64,000 nt of DNA from Pantoea allii (GCF_002307475.1 NZ_NTMH01000035.1:79679-143678), one strand, 5' to 3'. Positions 9,589 to 19,418 are shown, numbered from the stretch's first letter. Notes: generated by a model not told the origin, from the sequence alone. Program-made: numbers and translations.

Positions 9589-11862
9589 TTACGCGTCGCT
9601 GTCCGCGCTGTCAGGACGTGCCGGTGCATCCAGTTCGACCCGATCAATTTTCTGCAGGCCACGCGGCAGCAGTGTGCCACGACGGCCGCGATCGGCACGG
9701 AACTTCTGCAACTCTTCACTGCGTAACAGCAGCTTGCGTTTGCCAACGTGCAGCGTAATCGCACTGCCCGGTGGCAGTATCATCAGCCAGGCCAGTTTAT
9801 CGACTCCCGCTGCGGCATCCGCCGACGGAATGGAGATAATCTTGTTGCCTTTGCCCTTCGACATTTGCGGCAGCTCGCCTACCGGGAACATTAACATCCT
9901 GCCGGCCTGCGTAATGGCCAGCAACATGTCGTCTTCGTGATGCACGGCCATTGGCGTCATCACGCGCGCATTCTCAGGCAGGGTCAGCAGCGCTTTGCCC
10001 GCACGGTTGCGCGAAATCAGATCGTTGAAGGTACAGATAAAACCATATCCGGCATCAGAAGCCATGAGCAAACGCTGCTCTTCTGGCTCCATCAGCACCT
10101 GTTCAACGACAGCACCCGGCGGTGGCGTCAGCTTACCGGTTAGCGGCTCGCCCTGACCCCGTGCCGACGGCAGCGAGGTGGGATCGAGCGTATAGCTGCG
10201 TCCGGTTGAATCGATAAAGGCGACGGGTTGATTACTCTTACCGCGCGCCGCCGCCAGATAGCTGTCGCCGGCTTTGTAGCTCAGCCCTGCCGGATCGATA
10301 TCATGCCCTTTGGCACTGCGCACCCAGCCCATCTGCGACAGGACAATGGTGACAGGCTCGGAGGGAACCAGCTCAGTTTCGCTGAGTGCTTTGGCTTCTT
10401 CGCGCTCACGCAATGGTGAACGGCGATCGTCGCCAAAACTGTTGCTGTCGGCCTGCAGTTCTTTTTTCAGCAGCGTATTCATTTTGCGTTCGGACGCCAG
10501 AATCGACTGCAGCTGATCGCGCTCTTTTTCCAGTTCGCTCTGCTCGCCGCGAATCTTCATCTCTTCCAGCTTCGCTAAATGGCGCAGCTTGAGCTCAAGG
10601 ATCGCTTCGGCCTGGGTTTCACTGATCTCAAAGCGCGACATCAGTACCGGTTTCGGCTCATCCTCAGTACGGATGATGTGAATCACTTCGTCGATATTGA
10701 GGAAGGCCACCAGCAAACCGTCAAGAATATGCAGGCGACGCAGCACGCGATCTAACCGGTAGTTCAGACGGCGACGCACGGTGTCGCGGCGGAACACCAA
10801 CCATTCCGACAGGATCTCCAGCAGGTTTTTCACCGCCGGACGGTTATCCAGCCCGATCATGTTGAGGTTAATACGGTAGCTTTTTTCCAGGTCAGTGGTG
10901 GCGAACAGGTGGTTCATGACCTGATCCAGATCGACGCGATTGGATCGCGGTACGATCACCAGCCGGGTGGGGTTTTCGTGATCGGATTCGTCACGCAGAT
11001 CCTCTACCATCGGCAGCTTTTTGTTGCGCATCTGGTTGGCGATCTGCTCCAGCACGCGGGCGCCCGACACCTGATGCGGCAGCGCAGTGATCACCACCTC
11101 ACCCTCTTCTTTCTTCCACACCGCACGCTGGCGAACCGAGCCGCGTCCGTTTTGGTAGATTTTCCGGATCTCTTCACGCGGCGTAATGATCTCGGCTTCG
11201 GTCGGGAAATCCGGTCCCTGCACGATCTCCAGCAGCGCATCCAGGCTGGTTTTGGGATCGTCAATCAGGGCAATAGCGGCCTGGGCGACTTCACGCAAAT
11301 TGTGCGGCGGAATATCGGTTGCCATGCCCACGGCGATGCCGGTGGTGCCGTTCAGCAGAATATTCGGCAGCCGCGCCGGCAGCATCTTCGGCTCCTGCAT
11401 GGTGCCATCAAAGTTTGGCACCCAGTCAGCCGTGCCCTGACCCAGCTCGCCCAGCAGCACTTCGGCATATTTAGACAGGCGTGATTCGGTGTAACGCATG
11501 GCGGCAAAGGATTTGGGATCGTCCGGTGCCCCCCAGTTCCCCTGACCATCGACCAGCGGATAGCGGTAGGAAAACGGCTGCGCCATCAGCACCATGGCTT
11601 CATAACAGGCGCTGTCGCCATGAGGATGGTATTTACCCAGCACGTCACCCACGGTACGGGCGGATTTTTTAAATTTGGCTGTGGCGTTCAGTCCCAGCTC
11701 TGACATCGCATAGACAATGCGGCGCTGCACGGGCTTTAAACCGTCGCCAATGTAAGGCAGCGCGCGGTCCATGATGACGTACATGGAGTAATTTAAGTAC
11801 GCATTCTCAGTAAACGTATGCAGGGCAAGACGCTCTGCACCATCCTGCGTCAATTCGCTCAT
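9589..11862 (-). CDS. parC: DNA topoisomerase IV subunit A
   Basis: 757 residues from the ATG at 11862 (AGGAC 6 bases upstream); an in-frame start 14 codons earlier gives a non-family extension. The N-terminal breakage-rejoining domain carries the active Tyr in [13 protein letters not shown]. The quinolone-resistance region reads [12 protein letters not shown], with the Ser and Glu of the susceptible form. The C-terminal beta-pinwheel domain follows (about 490-740). With ParE it unlinks daughter chromosomes after replication. The C-terminal tail (about 30 residues) differs from E. coli, with the insertion LLPRGLQ, but the frame is intact. Confidence 0.97.
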   Translation of the reverse strand: MSELTQDGAERLALHTFTENAYLNYSMYVIMDRALPYIGDGLKPVQRRIVYAMSELGLNATAKFKKSARTVGDVLGKYHPHGDSACYEAMVLMAQPFSYRYPLVDGQGNWGAPDDPKSFAAMRYTESRLSKYAEVLLGELGQGTADWVPNFDGTMQEPKMLPARLPNILLNGTTGIAVGMATDIPPHNLREVAQAAIALIDDPKTSLDALLEIVQGPDFPTEAEIITPREEIRKIYQNGRGSVRQRAVWKKEEGEVVITALPHQVSGARVLEQIANQMRNKKLPMVEDLRDESDHENPTRLVIVPRSNRVDLDQVMNHLFATTDLEKSYRINLNMIGLDNRPAVKNLLEILSEWLVFRRDTVRRRLNYRLDRVLRRLHILDGLLVAFLNIDEVIHIIRTEDEPKPVLMSRFEISETQAEAILELKLRHLAKLEEMKIRGEQSELEKERDQLQSILASERKMNTLLKKELQADSNSFGDDRRSPLREREEAKALSETELVPSEPVTIVLSQMGWVRSAKGHDIDPAGLSYKAGDSYLAAARGKSNQPVAFIDSTGRSYTLDPTSLPSARGQGEPLTGKLTPPPGAVVEQVLMEPEEQRLLMASDAGYGFICTFNDLISRNRAGKALLTLPENARVMTPMAVHHEDDMLLAITQAGRMLMFPVGELPQMSKGKGNKIISIPSADAAAGVDKLAWLMILPPGSAITLHVGKRKLLLRSEELQKFRADRGRRGTLLPRGLQKIDRVELDAPARPDSADSDA

Positions 11863-12254
11863 TAAGTCCTCATCCTCACATCGTGACCCGCAACGGCGGA
11901 TCACCCGGCGGTTGTTTGGCGAGGATAGTACCTTATTCGCGGGTGTTAGTCACAGTCCTGACGCAGTCAGCTCAGGGTTTTTTCCCTGTTTATTGCATGC
12001 CAAAAACGACGCTCTGGACAAAATGCTCAGCGTCTTATTTCTAATAGTTTGTGACCGCGCTCGCAATTAATTACTGGTGAGCGTAGCGCGTATTAATCCT
12101 GTCCTGCTTCCGGGACAACATTTAGTATTGTTGATTCGCCTTTGTCGCCCTACATTCCCTTTCATCGACATCAGGTTATTTTATTTTTATGCCAGGTTGG
12201 ATTAAACGAATTGCCACTTAAGCACCGCTAACGAAATAATAGACAGGTGACTGA
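11863..12254. other. 392-bp intergenic region between divergent parC and the PTS regulator
   Basis: It holds the promoters of two divergent transcripts. I saw only short symmetries, for example GACGCT near 12009 mirrored by AGCGTC near 12028, and no gene, no clear operator and no repeat. Confidence 0.35.
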
Positions 12255-13817
12255 ATGCAGAATCTGACTTCACGACAACATCGCTTACTGAAATTACTGC
12301 TACAGGCCGGCACGCCGCTGGCTTTAACGCAATTAGCCCAGCAGTTGAGCGTGTCTGAAAAAAGTATTTATCGCGATTTACAGCGCCTGGAAATCTGGCT
12401 GAGTGACTGGCAGGTGCCGTTGATCAAGCTGCCCGGACGCAGTGTGATGCTGCAAACCGACGACAGAGAGCAACGCCTGCTTTTACAGCAGCACCTCGCC
12501 AGTGAAGAAAACTGGTCTGAGGGGCTAAGCAACAATGCACGCCGGGTGAAAATTCTGTCGCAGCTGCTGAGGGATGCCCCGCGAGAAACCTCAATCAGTA
12601 AATTATCTGAACGTTATTTCATCAGCCATGCCTCTATCGTCAACGATTTAAAGGTGATTGAAGAGTGGCTGCAGCCGCTGGAACTCCAGGTTGTGCGCAG
12701 TCAGAGCGGCACCCATGTGGAAGGCAGCGAACAGGCATTGCGCCAGGCAATGGTATCGCTGATTAACGATGTTATGCAGCATAACGTTGGCAGTAATACG
12801 CCGTTGCCGCGGCTGGACCCGGGCAGTTACCAGGCGCTGATTCACTATTTTGGCGAAGAAGATGTGGCCTTTGTGCAGACCTTACTGCAGCACATGGAGC
12901 AGCAGCTTGGCTATCCCCTGAGCGATGCTTACTACATCAATCTGTCGACCCACATCCTGATCATGATCCACCGCATGTCGCAGGGTAAGGCCTTATCCCT
13001 GCCGCTGGCGCTGAGCGCCCAGGAAATGGACAACCGTATCCTGAAGATTGCTCGCCAAATGGTGGTACAGATTGAACAACGTTTAGGACAGTCAGTACCG
13101 GCTGATGAGATCGGATTTATTTATCAGTACATTATTTCTTCCGGCATTGTTGTCGAGGAACGTGGTAGCGATATGCTGCCGCAATATCACTTTTCGAATA
13201 AAGAATCGCGCAATATAACGCTTGAATTAATTCACTGTTTCTCAGATCTCATTCAACAGGATCTCACCACCGACCCTTTATTATTTGAAGGTTTACTTTT
13301 TCATATTAAGCCATTACTTAACCGGCTTAAATATCATATTCGTATTCGCAATCCGTTACTGGATGATATTAAAACCGAGCTGAGTGAAATTTTTACGCTG
13401 ACGCAGCGGGCCATGCAGATTACCGCGACACGTTTTCATTATGCGTCCATCGCTGATGATGAAGTGGGTTATTTGTGTGTTCATTTTCAGGCTGCGCTGG
13501 AACGGCAAATCGCCCACAAACGTATTCTGCTGGTGTGTTCCAGCGGCGTGGGCACTTCGCATCTCCTTAAGAGTCGTATTCTGCGCGCGTTCCCGGACTG
13601 GATTATTGCGGGCGTCATTTCTGCCAGTAACCTGGGCGATTTTTGCCAGCAAGAGCCGGTGGACCTGGTGATTTCTACCATTCATCTCGATATCGCGACG
13701 TTTCCAACCGTGTACGTGACCGCGTTTTTCAATGACGACGACATTCGTCGTGTGACTGACGCCATGATTGGCAGCCAACTGCCGCAGGCCGTTAACAGCG
13801 TCCTGGCTGAACATTAA
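12255..13817 (+). CDS. PRD-domain transcriptional regulator of a PTS operon (BglG/MtlR-type)
   Basis: 520 residues. Two N-terminal helix-turn-helix modules (about 5-60, LTQLAQQLSVSEKSIYRDLQ; and about 95-150, SKLSERYFISHASIVNDLK) precede two PTS regulation domains (about 185-400), each with conserved histidines that EI/HPr and EIIB phosphorylate. A PTS EIIB-like domain follows (about 420-500) with the cysteine loop LLVCSSGVGTSHLLKSR. No C-terminal EIIA domain is fused, unlike MtlR or ManR. The EIIA is instead the next gene, 18 bp downstream. The DNA-binding heads make it a transcription activator rather than an antiterminator. Likely target: its own downstream PTS-aldolase operon. Confidence 0.85.
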   Translation: MQNLTSRQHRLLKLLLQAGTPLALTQLAQQLSVSEKSIYRDLQRLEIWLSDWQVPLIKLPGRSVMLQTDDREQRLLLQQHLASEENWSEGLSNNARRVKILSQLLRDAPRETSISKLSERYFISHASIVNDLKVIEEWLQPLELQVVRSQSGTHVEGSEQALRQAMVSLINDVMQHNVGSNTPLPRLDPGSYQALIHYFGEEDVAFVQTLLQHMEQQLGYPLSDAYYINLSTHILIMIHRMSQGKALSLPLALSAQEMDNRILKIARQMVVQIEQRLGQSVPADEIGFIYQYIISSGIVVEERGSDMLPQYHFSNKESRNITLELIHCFSDLIQQDLTTDPLLFEGLLFHIKPLLNRLKYHIRIRNPLLDDIKTELSEIFTLTQRAMQITATRFHYASIADDEVGYLCVHFQAALERQIAHKRILLVCSSGVGTSHLLKSRILRAFPDWIIAGVISASNLGDFCQQEPVDLVISTIHLDIATFPTVYVTAFFNDDDIRRVTDAMIGSQLPQAVNSVLAEH

Positions 13818-13835
13818 CTGAATGAGGTCTGACAG

Positions 13836-14306
13836 ATGGATATTTCTCGCATTCTTACGCCGCGCCGCGTCAATCTCAACCTGCAAGCCAGCAGTAAAGA
13901 GGAGGCGATTGTTGAACTGACCGATTTGCTGTTCAGTGACGACGCCATCAGCGATAAAGCGGCTTTTATCAAGGACGTCTGGCTACGTGAAGCGGAAGGA
14001 TCGACAGGGTTTGAAAACCATATTGCCATTCCGCACGGTAAATCGTCAGCCGTTAAACAAACCACATTAGCCATTGGGCGTAGCCAACAGGATATTCCGT
14101 GGGAAACGCTGGATGGCAGTAAGGTGCGCTGCATTATCCTGTTTGCCGTGCGTCTTGAAGATCAAAATACCCCCCATATTCGCCTGCTGTCCCAGGTGGC
14201 CAGTGCGCTGGCCGATGATGAGGTGATAGCGCAGTTGCTGGTGGAAAATGACCCCAGCAAAATCATTCGGCTGTTCAGTCAGTACGCCGAAACCGACCTC
14301 TGTTAA
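13836..14306 (+). CDS. PTS fructose-type EIIA component
   Basis: 156 residues, a free-standing PTS_EIIA type 2 (fructose/mannitol) domain. The phosphorylated histidine lies in IAIPHGKSS near residue 68, preceded by the family pattern REAEGSTGFENH. It accepts phosphate from HPr and passes it to the EIIB encoded 22 bp downstream. GAGG lies 8 bases before the ATG. Second gene of the operon that starts with the PRD regulator. The sugar cannot be named from sequence. Confidence 0.9.
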   Translation: MDISRILTPRRVNLNLQASSKEEAIVELTDLLFSDDAISDKAAFIKDVWLREAEGSTGFENHIAIPHGKSSAVKQTTLAIGRSQQDIPWETLDGSKVRCIILFAVRLEDQNTPHIRLLSQVASALADDEVIAQLLVENDPSKIIRLFSQYAETDLC

Positions 14307-14328
14307 TCCTACACGTCCGAGGTAGACC

Positions 14329-14643
14329 ATGAACATCGTCTGTGTTGCCGCCTGTACGGCGGGCATCGCGCATACCTACATTGCGCGCGAAAAACTGATC
14401 AAGGGCGCACATGCCCTTGGTCACACCATCCACGTGGAAACGCAGGGCACCATTGGTACCGAAAATGCCCTGGATGCCGACACCATCGCCGCCGCCGATG
14501 TGGTCATTCTGGCGGTAGATGTGAAGATCAACGGTGAAGAACGCTTTCGCGGCAAACCGATCGTCAGGGTGAAAACCGAAGTGGTGATCAAGTCGCCGAT
14601 CAAGTTCCTGGAAAAAGTGGCGGATTCACTGGCGCGCGCCTGA
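14329..14643 (+). CDS. PTS fructose-type EIIB component
   Basis: 104 residues. A PTS_IIB_fruc domain with the phospho-cysteine C9 in VAACTAGIAHTY and the conserved VETQGTIG segment near residues 39-46. It takes phosphate from EIIA and phosphorylates the incoming sugar in concert with EIIC. Similar in size to the small EIIB proteins FrwB/FryB of E. coli. Downstream of EIIA and 11 bp upstream of EIIC, clearly one operon. Confidence 0.9.
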   Translation: MNIVCVAACTAGIAHTYIAREKLIKGAHALGHTIHVETQGTIGTENALDADTIAAADVVILAVDVKINGEERFRGKPIVRVKTEVVIKSPIKFLEKVADSLARA

Positions 14644-14654
14644 GGAGATCCACA

Positions 14655-15746
14655 ATGAACGATAACAAAAGACAGTATGGGCAGGAGATCAAAGGCCACC
14701 TGTTGACCGGGATCTCCTGGATGATCCCGCTGATTGTCGCCGCCGGGATCTGTATCGCCCTGGGCCAGGTGATCGGCGGACCGGACGTTGGCAAACATCC
14801 CGGCACGATAGCCTGGATGCTGAACCAGATGGGCGGCTGGGGCATGGGATTGATCGTGCCGTTGATCAGCGCCGCCATCGCCTATTCGATTGCCGACAGG
14901 CCTGGCTTTGCACCCGGTTTAATCGTGGGCTTTATCTGCGGTCAGATCGGCACCGGCTTTATCGGCGGCATCCTGGGTGGCTTCCTGGTGGGTTATACGG
15001 TGATTCTGCTGCGGCGCACTATCCGGCTGCCACAGTCGATGCAGGGGCTGATGCCCATCATGGTGTTGCCCGTGCTGAGCACCATTATCGCCGGACTTCT
15101 GATGATGACCTTTATCGGCCAACCCATCGTCTGGCTACAGAAGGCGTTGATTGCGCTGCTGGAATCCATGCAAGGCGGTTCTAAATTCGTCATGGGGGCG
15201 ATTCTTGGGGCGATGGCGACCTTCGACTTCGGCGGCCCGGTGAATAAAACCATGTCGCTGTTTGCGGATGGCATGCTGGTCGACGGCATTTATGGACCGG
15301 AAGCGGTCAAATTTGTCGGATCGATGATCCCCCCCTTTGGTATCACCCTTTCCTGGTTGTTAACCCGCCATAAGTACACCCGCGCGGAAAAAGAAGCGCT
15401 GAAGGCGGCCTTTCCGATGGGGATCTGCATGATCACCGAAGGTGTGATCCCGATAGCTGCCCGCGATCTGTTTCGTGTCGTCGGCAGCTGTGTGGTGGCG
15501 TCCGCCGTCGCCGGTGGGCTAATTATGGTCTGGGGCGTCGAAGCGCCTGTGCCTCATGGCGGTATGTTCGTGGTTCCCCTCTTTACCAAACCCTGGCTGT
15601 TCTGTCTGGCGCTCGGTATCGGCAGCACGATCTGTGGCGTGATGTTATCGCTGCTGAAAAAGCCGGTCACCGAAGCCGACGAAGAGTTTGACGACGTGGA
15701 AGACCACAGCGTTCGCGATGACGACATTAAATTCACACTGGAATAA
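14655..15746 (+). CDS. PTS fructose-type EIIC permease
   Basis: 363 residues, an integral membrane permease with about eight to ten hydrophobic segments. Family marks are GISWMIPLIVAAGI near the N-terminus, DFGGPVNKTMSLFADGM near residues 194-210 and MITEGVIPIAARD near 258-270. The C-terminus is acidic and cytoplasmic. It carries a fructose-like sugar across the inner membrane while EIIB phosphorylates it. GAGGAGA lies 6 bases before the ATG. The aldolase that follows 9 bp later suggests the product becomes a ketose-bisphosphate or is cleaved as one. Confidence 0.9.
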   Translation: MNDNKRQYGQEIKGHLLTGISWMIPLIVAAGICIALGQVIGGPDVGKHPGTIAWMLNQMGGWGMGLIVPLISAAIAYSIADRPGFAPGLIVGFICGQIGTGFIGGILGGFLVGYTVILLRRTIRLPQSMQGLMPIMVLPVLSTIIAGLLMMTFIGQPIVWLQKALIALLESMQGGSKFVMGAILGAMATFDFGGPVNKTMSLFADGMLVDGIYGPEAVKFVGSMIPPFGITLSWLLTRHKYTRAEKEALKAAFPMGICMITEGVIPIAARDLFRVVGSCVVASAVAGGLIMVWGVEAPVPHGGMFVVPLFTKPWLFCLALGIGSTICGVMLSLLKKPVTEADEEFDDVEDHSVRDDDIKFTLE

Positions 15747-15755
15747 GGAGTGCGT

Positions 15756-16607
15756 ATGTACGCGGCAATGAATGACCTGATAGCGCAGGCCGCCCGTCAC
15801 CAATACGCGGTACTGGCCATCAACTGTTTTAACCTGGAAAGCGCCCGTGCGGCCGTGCAGGCGGCGGAGGAGCAACGTGCACCCCTGATCCTGAATGTTT
15901 ATCAGGGACACAGTCGTCATTTTCCGCCCACTGTTGCCGTGCCGCTGGTTCAGGCGCTGGCGGCGGATGCCAGTGTGCCGGTCGCCCTGGCGCTCGACCA
16001 TGGGACAGACTTTGCGCTGATTGGGCAGGCCTTTCGCGCGGGGTTTACCGGACTGATGATCGATGCCTCTTCCGAGCCATTGGCAGAAAATATTCGCCAG
16101 ACGGCAAAGGTGGTCGAGATGGCCCACACCGCTGGCGTTTGTGTGGAAGGCGAACTGGGGCATATCGCCGATGCCCCAACTTATGCGCTGGCGGACGCCG
16201 CGGTAAAAATGACACAGGTGGCGGATGTGCTGCCCTTTCTGGAACAAACGGGCATCGATCTGTTAGCGGTGTCGGTTGGTACCGCGCACGGGCTCTATCC
16301 CGCTGGCGTCAAACCGCAAATCGACTTTCAGCGTCTGGCTGAACTGCATGCCGTCTCGCCGGTCCCCCTTGCGCTTCACGGCGGCAGCGGAACGCCTGCG
16401 GAGGCGATTCGTCGCGTCAGTCAGCACGGCGTCGCCAAGATTAATGTCGGTGCAGCCGTTTTTGATGCCGGCAAGCAGGCGATCCAACAGGCGCTTAAAC
16501 AGCATCCTTCTGCTGAACTGCCTGAGCTGATGGCGCTGATGGCGTCCGCCTGTCGCGAAGTCGTACATGACTATCTGAGCGACTCCGGCTCCGCGAATCA
16601 GATCTGA
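15756..16607 (+). CDS. Class II ketose-bisphosphate aldolase (tagatose/fructose-bisphosphate type), copy 1
   Basis: 283 residues from the ATG at 15756, which follows AAGGAG by 5 bases; a GTG two codons earlier is less likely. Zinc-dependent class II aldolase fold with metal histidines visible in ALDHGTD, AHGLYP and LHGGSG, and the acidic pair in EGELGHI. Members (GatY, KbaY, FbaA-like) split a ketose 1,6-bisphosphate into dihydroxyacetone phosphate and glyceraldehyde 3-phosphate. Last tightly packed gene after EIIC. Substrate (fructose, tagatose or another ketose) is inferred from the PTS context only. Confidence 0.88.
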   Translation: MYAAMNDLIAQAARHQYAVLAINCFNLESARAAVQAAEEQRAPLILNVYQGHSRHFPPTVAVPLVQALAADASVPVALALDHGTDFALIGQAFRAGFTGLMIDASSEPLAENIRQTAKVVEMAHTAGVCVEGELGHIADAPTYALADAAVKMTQVADVLPFLEQTGIDLLAVSVGTAHGLYPAGVKPQIDFQRLAELHAVSPVPLALHGGSGTPAEAIRRVSQHGVAKINVGAAVFDAGKQAIQQALKQHPSAELPELMALMASACREVVHDYLSDSGSANQI

Positions 16608-16693
16608 TTTTTTTCTGCTGTAACCCGGTGCGCGTCGCTGAACGTCAGCGCAGGGCATCCCTTTGTCGTAAAACAAGCTGAGGAAGATTTAAC

Positions 16694-17554
16694 ATGTTGA
16701 TTTCAATGAAAGAGATGTTAAGCCCCACCCGTCAACACCGCTTTGCTATAGGCGCATTTAACGTGGCTGACAGCTGTTTTATCCGCGCGGTGGTGGAAGA
16801 AGCCGAAGCCACCGACACCCCGGCCATTATCTCTATTCATCCCAGCGAACTGGAGTTCGTGACGGATGCGTTTTTTGGCTATGTGCGGGAGCGCACCCTG
16901 AAAAGCCGCGTGCCTTTTACCCTGCATCTGGATCATGGCGCTTCGGTTGCCCATGTGTTGCGGGCCATTCAGTGTGGCTTTACATCGGTCATGATTGATG
17001 GCTCGCTGCTGCCCTATGAAGAAAACGTGGCGCTGACCAAAGAAGTGGTGAAACTGGCCCATGCGGTGGGCGTTTCCGTGGAAGGCGAACTGGGCACCAT
17101 TGGCGATACCGGTACGTCGGTAGAAGGTGGCGTCAGTAAGGTGATTTATACCGAGCCGGCGCAGGCGGAAGATTTTGTGCAGCGCACCGGCGTGGATACC
17201 TTAGCGGTGGCAATAGGCACGGCGCACGGTATTTATCCCAAAGATATGAAACCGGAACTGCAAATGCATATCCTGCGGGATATCTCGCAACGCGTGTCCA
17301 TTCCGCTGGTGCTGCACGGCGGTTCGGCAAATCCGGATGCGGAAGTGGCTGAAGCGGTTACGCTGGGCGTGGGTAAAATCAATATCTCCAGCGATATGAA
17401 ATATGCCTACTTCCAGAAAGTCCGCGAAGTCTTAACCCGTGAAACCTGGTGGGACCCTAACGTTATCTATCCCGAAGCGATTGAAGCCGCTAAAGCGGTG
17501 ATCCGCTACAAAATGAATTTGTTTGGCGGACTGGGAAAAGCGTCGCTGTATTGA
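16694..17554 (+). CDS. Class II ketose-bisphosphate aldolase, copy 2
   Basis: 286 residues, with GAGGAAG before the ATG. Again a zinc-dependent class II aldolase: LHLDHGAS, EGELGTIG, GTAHGIYPKD and VLHGGSANPD hold the expected metal and phosphate ligands. It is only distantly similar to copy 1 and has a different C-terminus, ending RYKMNLFGGLGKASLY. It follows copy 1 after an 86-bp gap that contains a small hairpin (GCTGAACGTCAGC). Two non-identical aldolases in one operon suggest either two substrates or a catalytic/partner pair like GatY-GatZ, although copy 2 keeps the catalytic residues. Confidence 0.88.
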   Translation: MLISMKEMLSPTRQHRFAIGAFNVADSCFIRAVVEEAEATDTPAIISIHPSELEFVTDAFFGYVRERTLKSRVPFTLHLDHGASVAHVLRAIQCGFTSVMIDGSLLPYEENVALTKEVVKLAHAVGVSVEGELGTIGDTGTSVEGGVSKVIYTEPAQAEDFVQRTGVDTLAVAIGTAHGIYPKDMKPELQMHILRDISQRVSIPLVLHGGSANPDAEVAEAVTLGVGKINISSDMKYAYFQKVREVLTRETWWDPNVIYPEAIEAAKAVIRYKMNLFGGLGKASLY

Positions 17555-17596
17555 GTACTGAAGGGTAAAAATGTGTGGTTGGTGTTCCGTGCGGTT

Positions 17597-17793
17597 CCCA
17601 CCGCCACGGTATCGGATCTGACGTCCTCGCGCCGCTAACGCGGTGCCTTCGCGGCGTTCGTCAGCCTGACGAACCAGCGGAGACGGTACTTCCTGTACCG
17701 GCTCCGCTTTTTGCCCGCGTCCTGCGGGCAAATTCTGGCTTCCTCGCTCTGCTCAGCGCTGCGAATTGTCTGTTCCGCTCCCGTGGCGGTGGG
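17597..17793. repeat. Nested-palindrome intergenic element with 13-bp terminal inverted repeats
   Basis: The 327-bp gap between aldolase copy 2 and pheC is dominated by this element. CCCACCGCCACGG (17597-17609) is exactly complementary to CCGTGGCGGTGGG (17781-17793). Inside are perfect stems: GTTCGTCAG/CTGACGAAC (17656-17674), CGGTAC/GTACCG (17684-17700) and TTTGCCCGC/GCGGGCAAA (17710-17732), plus a GC-rich stem near 17632-17648. There is no open frame of note. It looks like a MITE-like repeat or a large structured 3' UTR/terminator. I do not recognise the family. Confidence 0.6.
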
Positions 17794-17881
17794 CACAGTG
17801 ACGCATGTGCGCCGTTTCGGACGGCTATCTGCAGTTTTGAAGCCCGGCGTTAACACATCAGGGGAACCCCCTGCTTTCTCC

Positions 17882-18652
17882 TTACTTCATCACACCCATC
17901 CACTGCTGGGCGATCTGCGCATATTCCCCGGTCGCAGTGCTCAGATGCAGCCACTGATCGACATACTGCTTCCAGCTCATATCATCACGCGGAATCATAT
18001 AGGCCTTTTCGCCATACTGGAGCGGTTTATCCGGGTTGAGCGCACATAACGTCGGAAAGCGTTTTTGCTGGTACAGCGCCTCGGAGGCATCGGTGATCAT
18101 CACATCGGCTTTGTTGTCCACCAGCTGCTGGAAGATGGTCACGTTATCGTGAAACAGCGTTAACGAGGCCTGAGGTAAGTGGCTGTGAACAAACGCCTCG
18201 TTCGTGCCCCCTGCTGGCTCAACCAGACGCACGCTGGACTGGTTCATCTGGTCGACCGTCTGGTACTTCGTTTTATCCGCACAACGCACCAGCGGAATTT
18301 TACCGTCCACGCCTAACGGCTGCGCAAACCAGGCGGTCTGCTGGCGCTTCAGCGTGACCGATACACCACCCAGTGCGATATCGCACTGCTTAGCCAGAAA
18401 GTCCTGCGTCAGGGTTTTCCAGGTCGTGGGAACCCACTGCACCTTCGCCCCAAGTGATGCCGCCAGCGACTGGGCCATACTGATATCCAGCCCCTCATAG
18501 CTGCCATCAGGTTTCAGAAAGCTGTAAGGCTTGTAGTCCCCGGTGGTGCAGACTTTGAGGGTTTTACTGCTGAGGATGGTGTCCAGACGAGACTCAGCCT
18601 GAGCGCCGGTCGCCGCCAGCAGTAACGTGATTACGAGTGTTTTTTTCATCAT
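17882..18652 (-). CDS. pheC: Periplasmic cyclohexadienyl (arogenate/prephenate) dehydratase, PheC-like
   Basis: 256 residues with an N-terminal signal peptide (MMKKTLVITLLLAATGAQA). The mature part has the family 3 periplasmic binding protein fold and closely follows what I know of Pseudomonas PheC: ESRLDTIL, TTGDYKPYSF, GGTNEAFVHSHL, HDNVTIFQQLVDNKADVM, then TDASEALY with the Glu of the dehydratase, and a C-terminal YVDQWLHL. This family converts prephenate and arogenate to phenylpyruvate and phenylalanine in the periplasm. A solute-binding protein of an amino-acid ABC transporter is the alternative, but no permease or ATPase gene is adjacent. Stands alone, divergent from mdaB. Confidence 0.78.
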   Translation of the reverse strand: MMKKTLVITLLLAATGAQAESRLDTILSSKTLKVCTTGDYKPYSFLKPDGSYEGLDISMAQSLAASLGAKVQWVPTTWKTLTQDFLAKQCDIALGGVSVTLKRQQTAWFAQPLGVDGKIPLVRCADKTKYQTVDQMNQSSVRLVEPAGGTNEAFVHSHLPQASLTLFHDNVTIFQQLVDNKADVMITDASEALYQQKRFPTLCALNPDKPLQYGEKAYMIPRDDMSWKQYVDQWLHLSTATGEYAQIAQQWMGVMK

Positions 18653-18805
18653 TATATTTTTTCGAAGATGGGTTTGCGCCGTTATGGTGACATAACCCCG
18701 CTGGTTATTGCGCTATTCGCAAAAGTGTTGTGATCATTCTCGCATTTTTCTCCGGCACGTCTCCCCCTAAGCTATCCCCATTGACGTATAGGGGAGAGAA
18801 GCTGA

Positions 18806-19387
18806 ATGAGTAAAATTTTAATTATCGATGGCGGTAAAACCTTCGCCCATTCTAAAGGCGAGCTGAATCATACACTGACCGATGTGGCCGCCAGCCAACT
18901 GCGTGATCTGGGCCATGAAGTGACGATTACCGTTGCCGACAGCGATTATGTCGTGGCCGAAGAAGTGCAAAAATATGTCGACAGTGACGTGGTCATTTAC
19001 CAAATGCCGGGCTGGTGGATGGGCGAGCCCTGGACCGTGAAACGTTATATTGATGAGGTTTTCACCGAAGGCCACGGTAAGCTTTACGCCAGCGATGGAC
19101 GCACACGTGCTGACGACGCCAAAAAATACGGTTCAGGCGGACTGATTCAGGGCAAAAAATATATGCTGTCCCTCACCTGGAACGCGCCCCTCGAGGCTTT
19201 TACCGACCCCGAGCAGTTCTTTGAAGGCGTTGGTGTAGACGGACTCTATCTGCATTTCCACAAGGCGAATCAGTTCCTGGGTATGGAAGCATTGCCGACC
19301 TTTATCTGTAACGACGTGATGAAACAGCCTGATGTCCCACGCGATATTGCACGTTATCGCACGCACCTCAGCGAGATTTTTGCTTAA
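18806..19387 (+). CDS. mdaB: NADPH:quinone oxidoreductase MdaB
   Basis: 193 residues, a flavodoxin-fold FAD enzyme that reduces quinones by two electrons and protects against redox stress. N-terminal ILIIDGGKTFAHSKGELN forms the phosphate-binding loop. QMPGWWMGEPWTVKRYIDEV near residues 66-85 and GSGGLIQGKKYMLSLTWNAP are family signatures. GGGGAGAG precedes the ATG. Followed 31 bp later by ygiN, the same pair as in E. coli, where the two are thought to form a quinol/quinone cycle. Confidence 0.95.
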   Translation: MSKILIIDGGKTFAHSKGELNHTLTDVAASQLRDLGHEVTITVADSDYVVAEEVQKYVDSDVVIYQMPGWWMGEPWTVKRYIDEVFTEGHGKLYASDGRTRADDAKKYGSGGLIQGKKYMLSLTWNAPLEAFTDPEQFFEGVGVDGLYLHFHKANQFLGMEALPTFICNDVMKQPDVPRDIARYRTHLSEIFA

Positions 19388-19418
19388 ATAGCGTTTCATC
19401 CAGAAAGAGGAAAAGTGA

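Noticed and set aside
10909..11484. 191-codon frame antisense to parC
   Set aside because: Shadow frame over a conserved essential gene.
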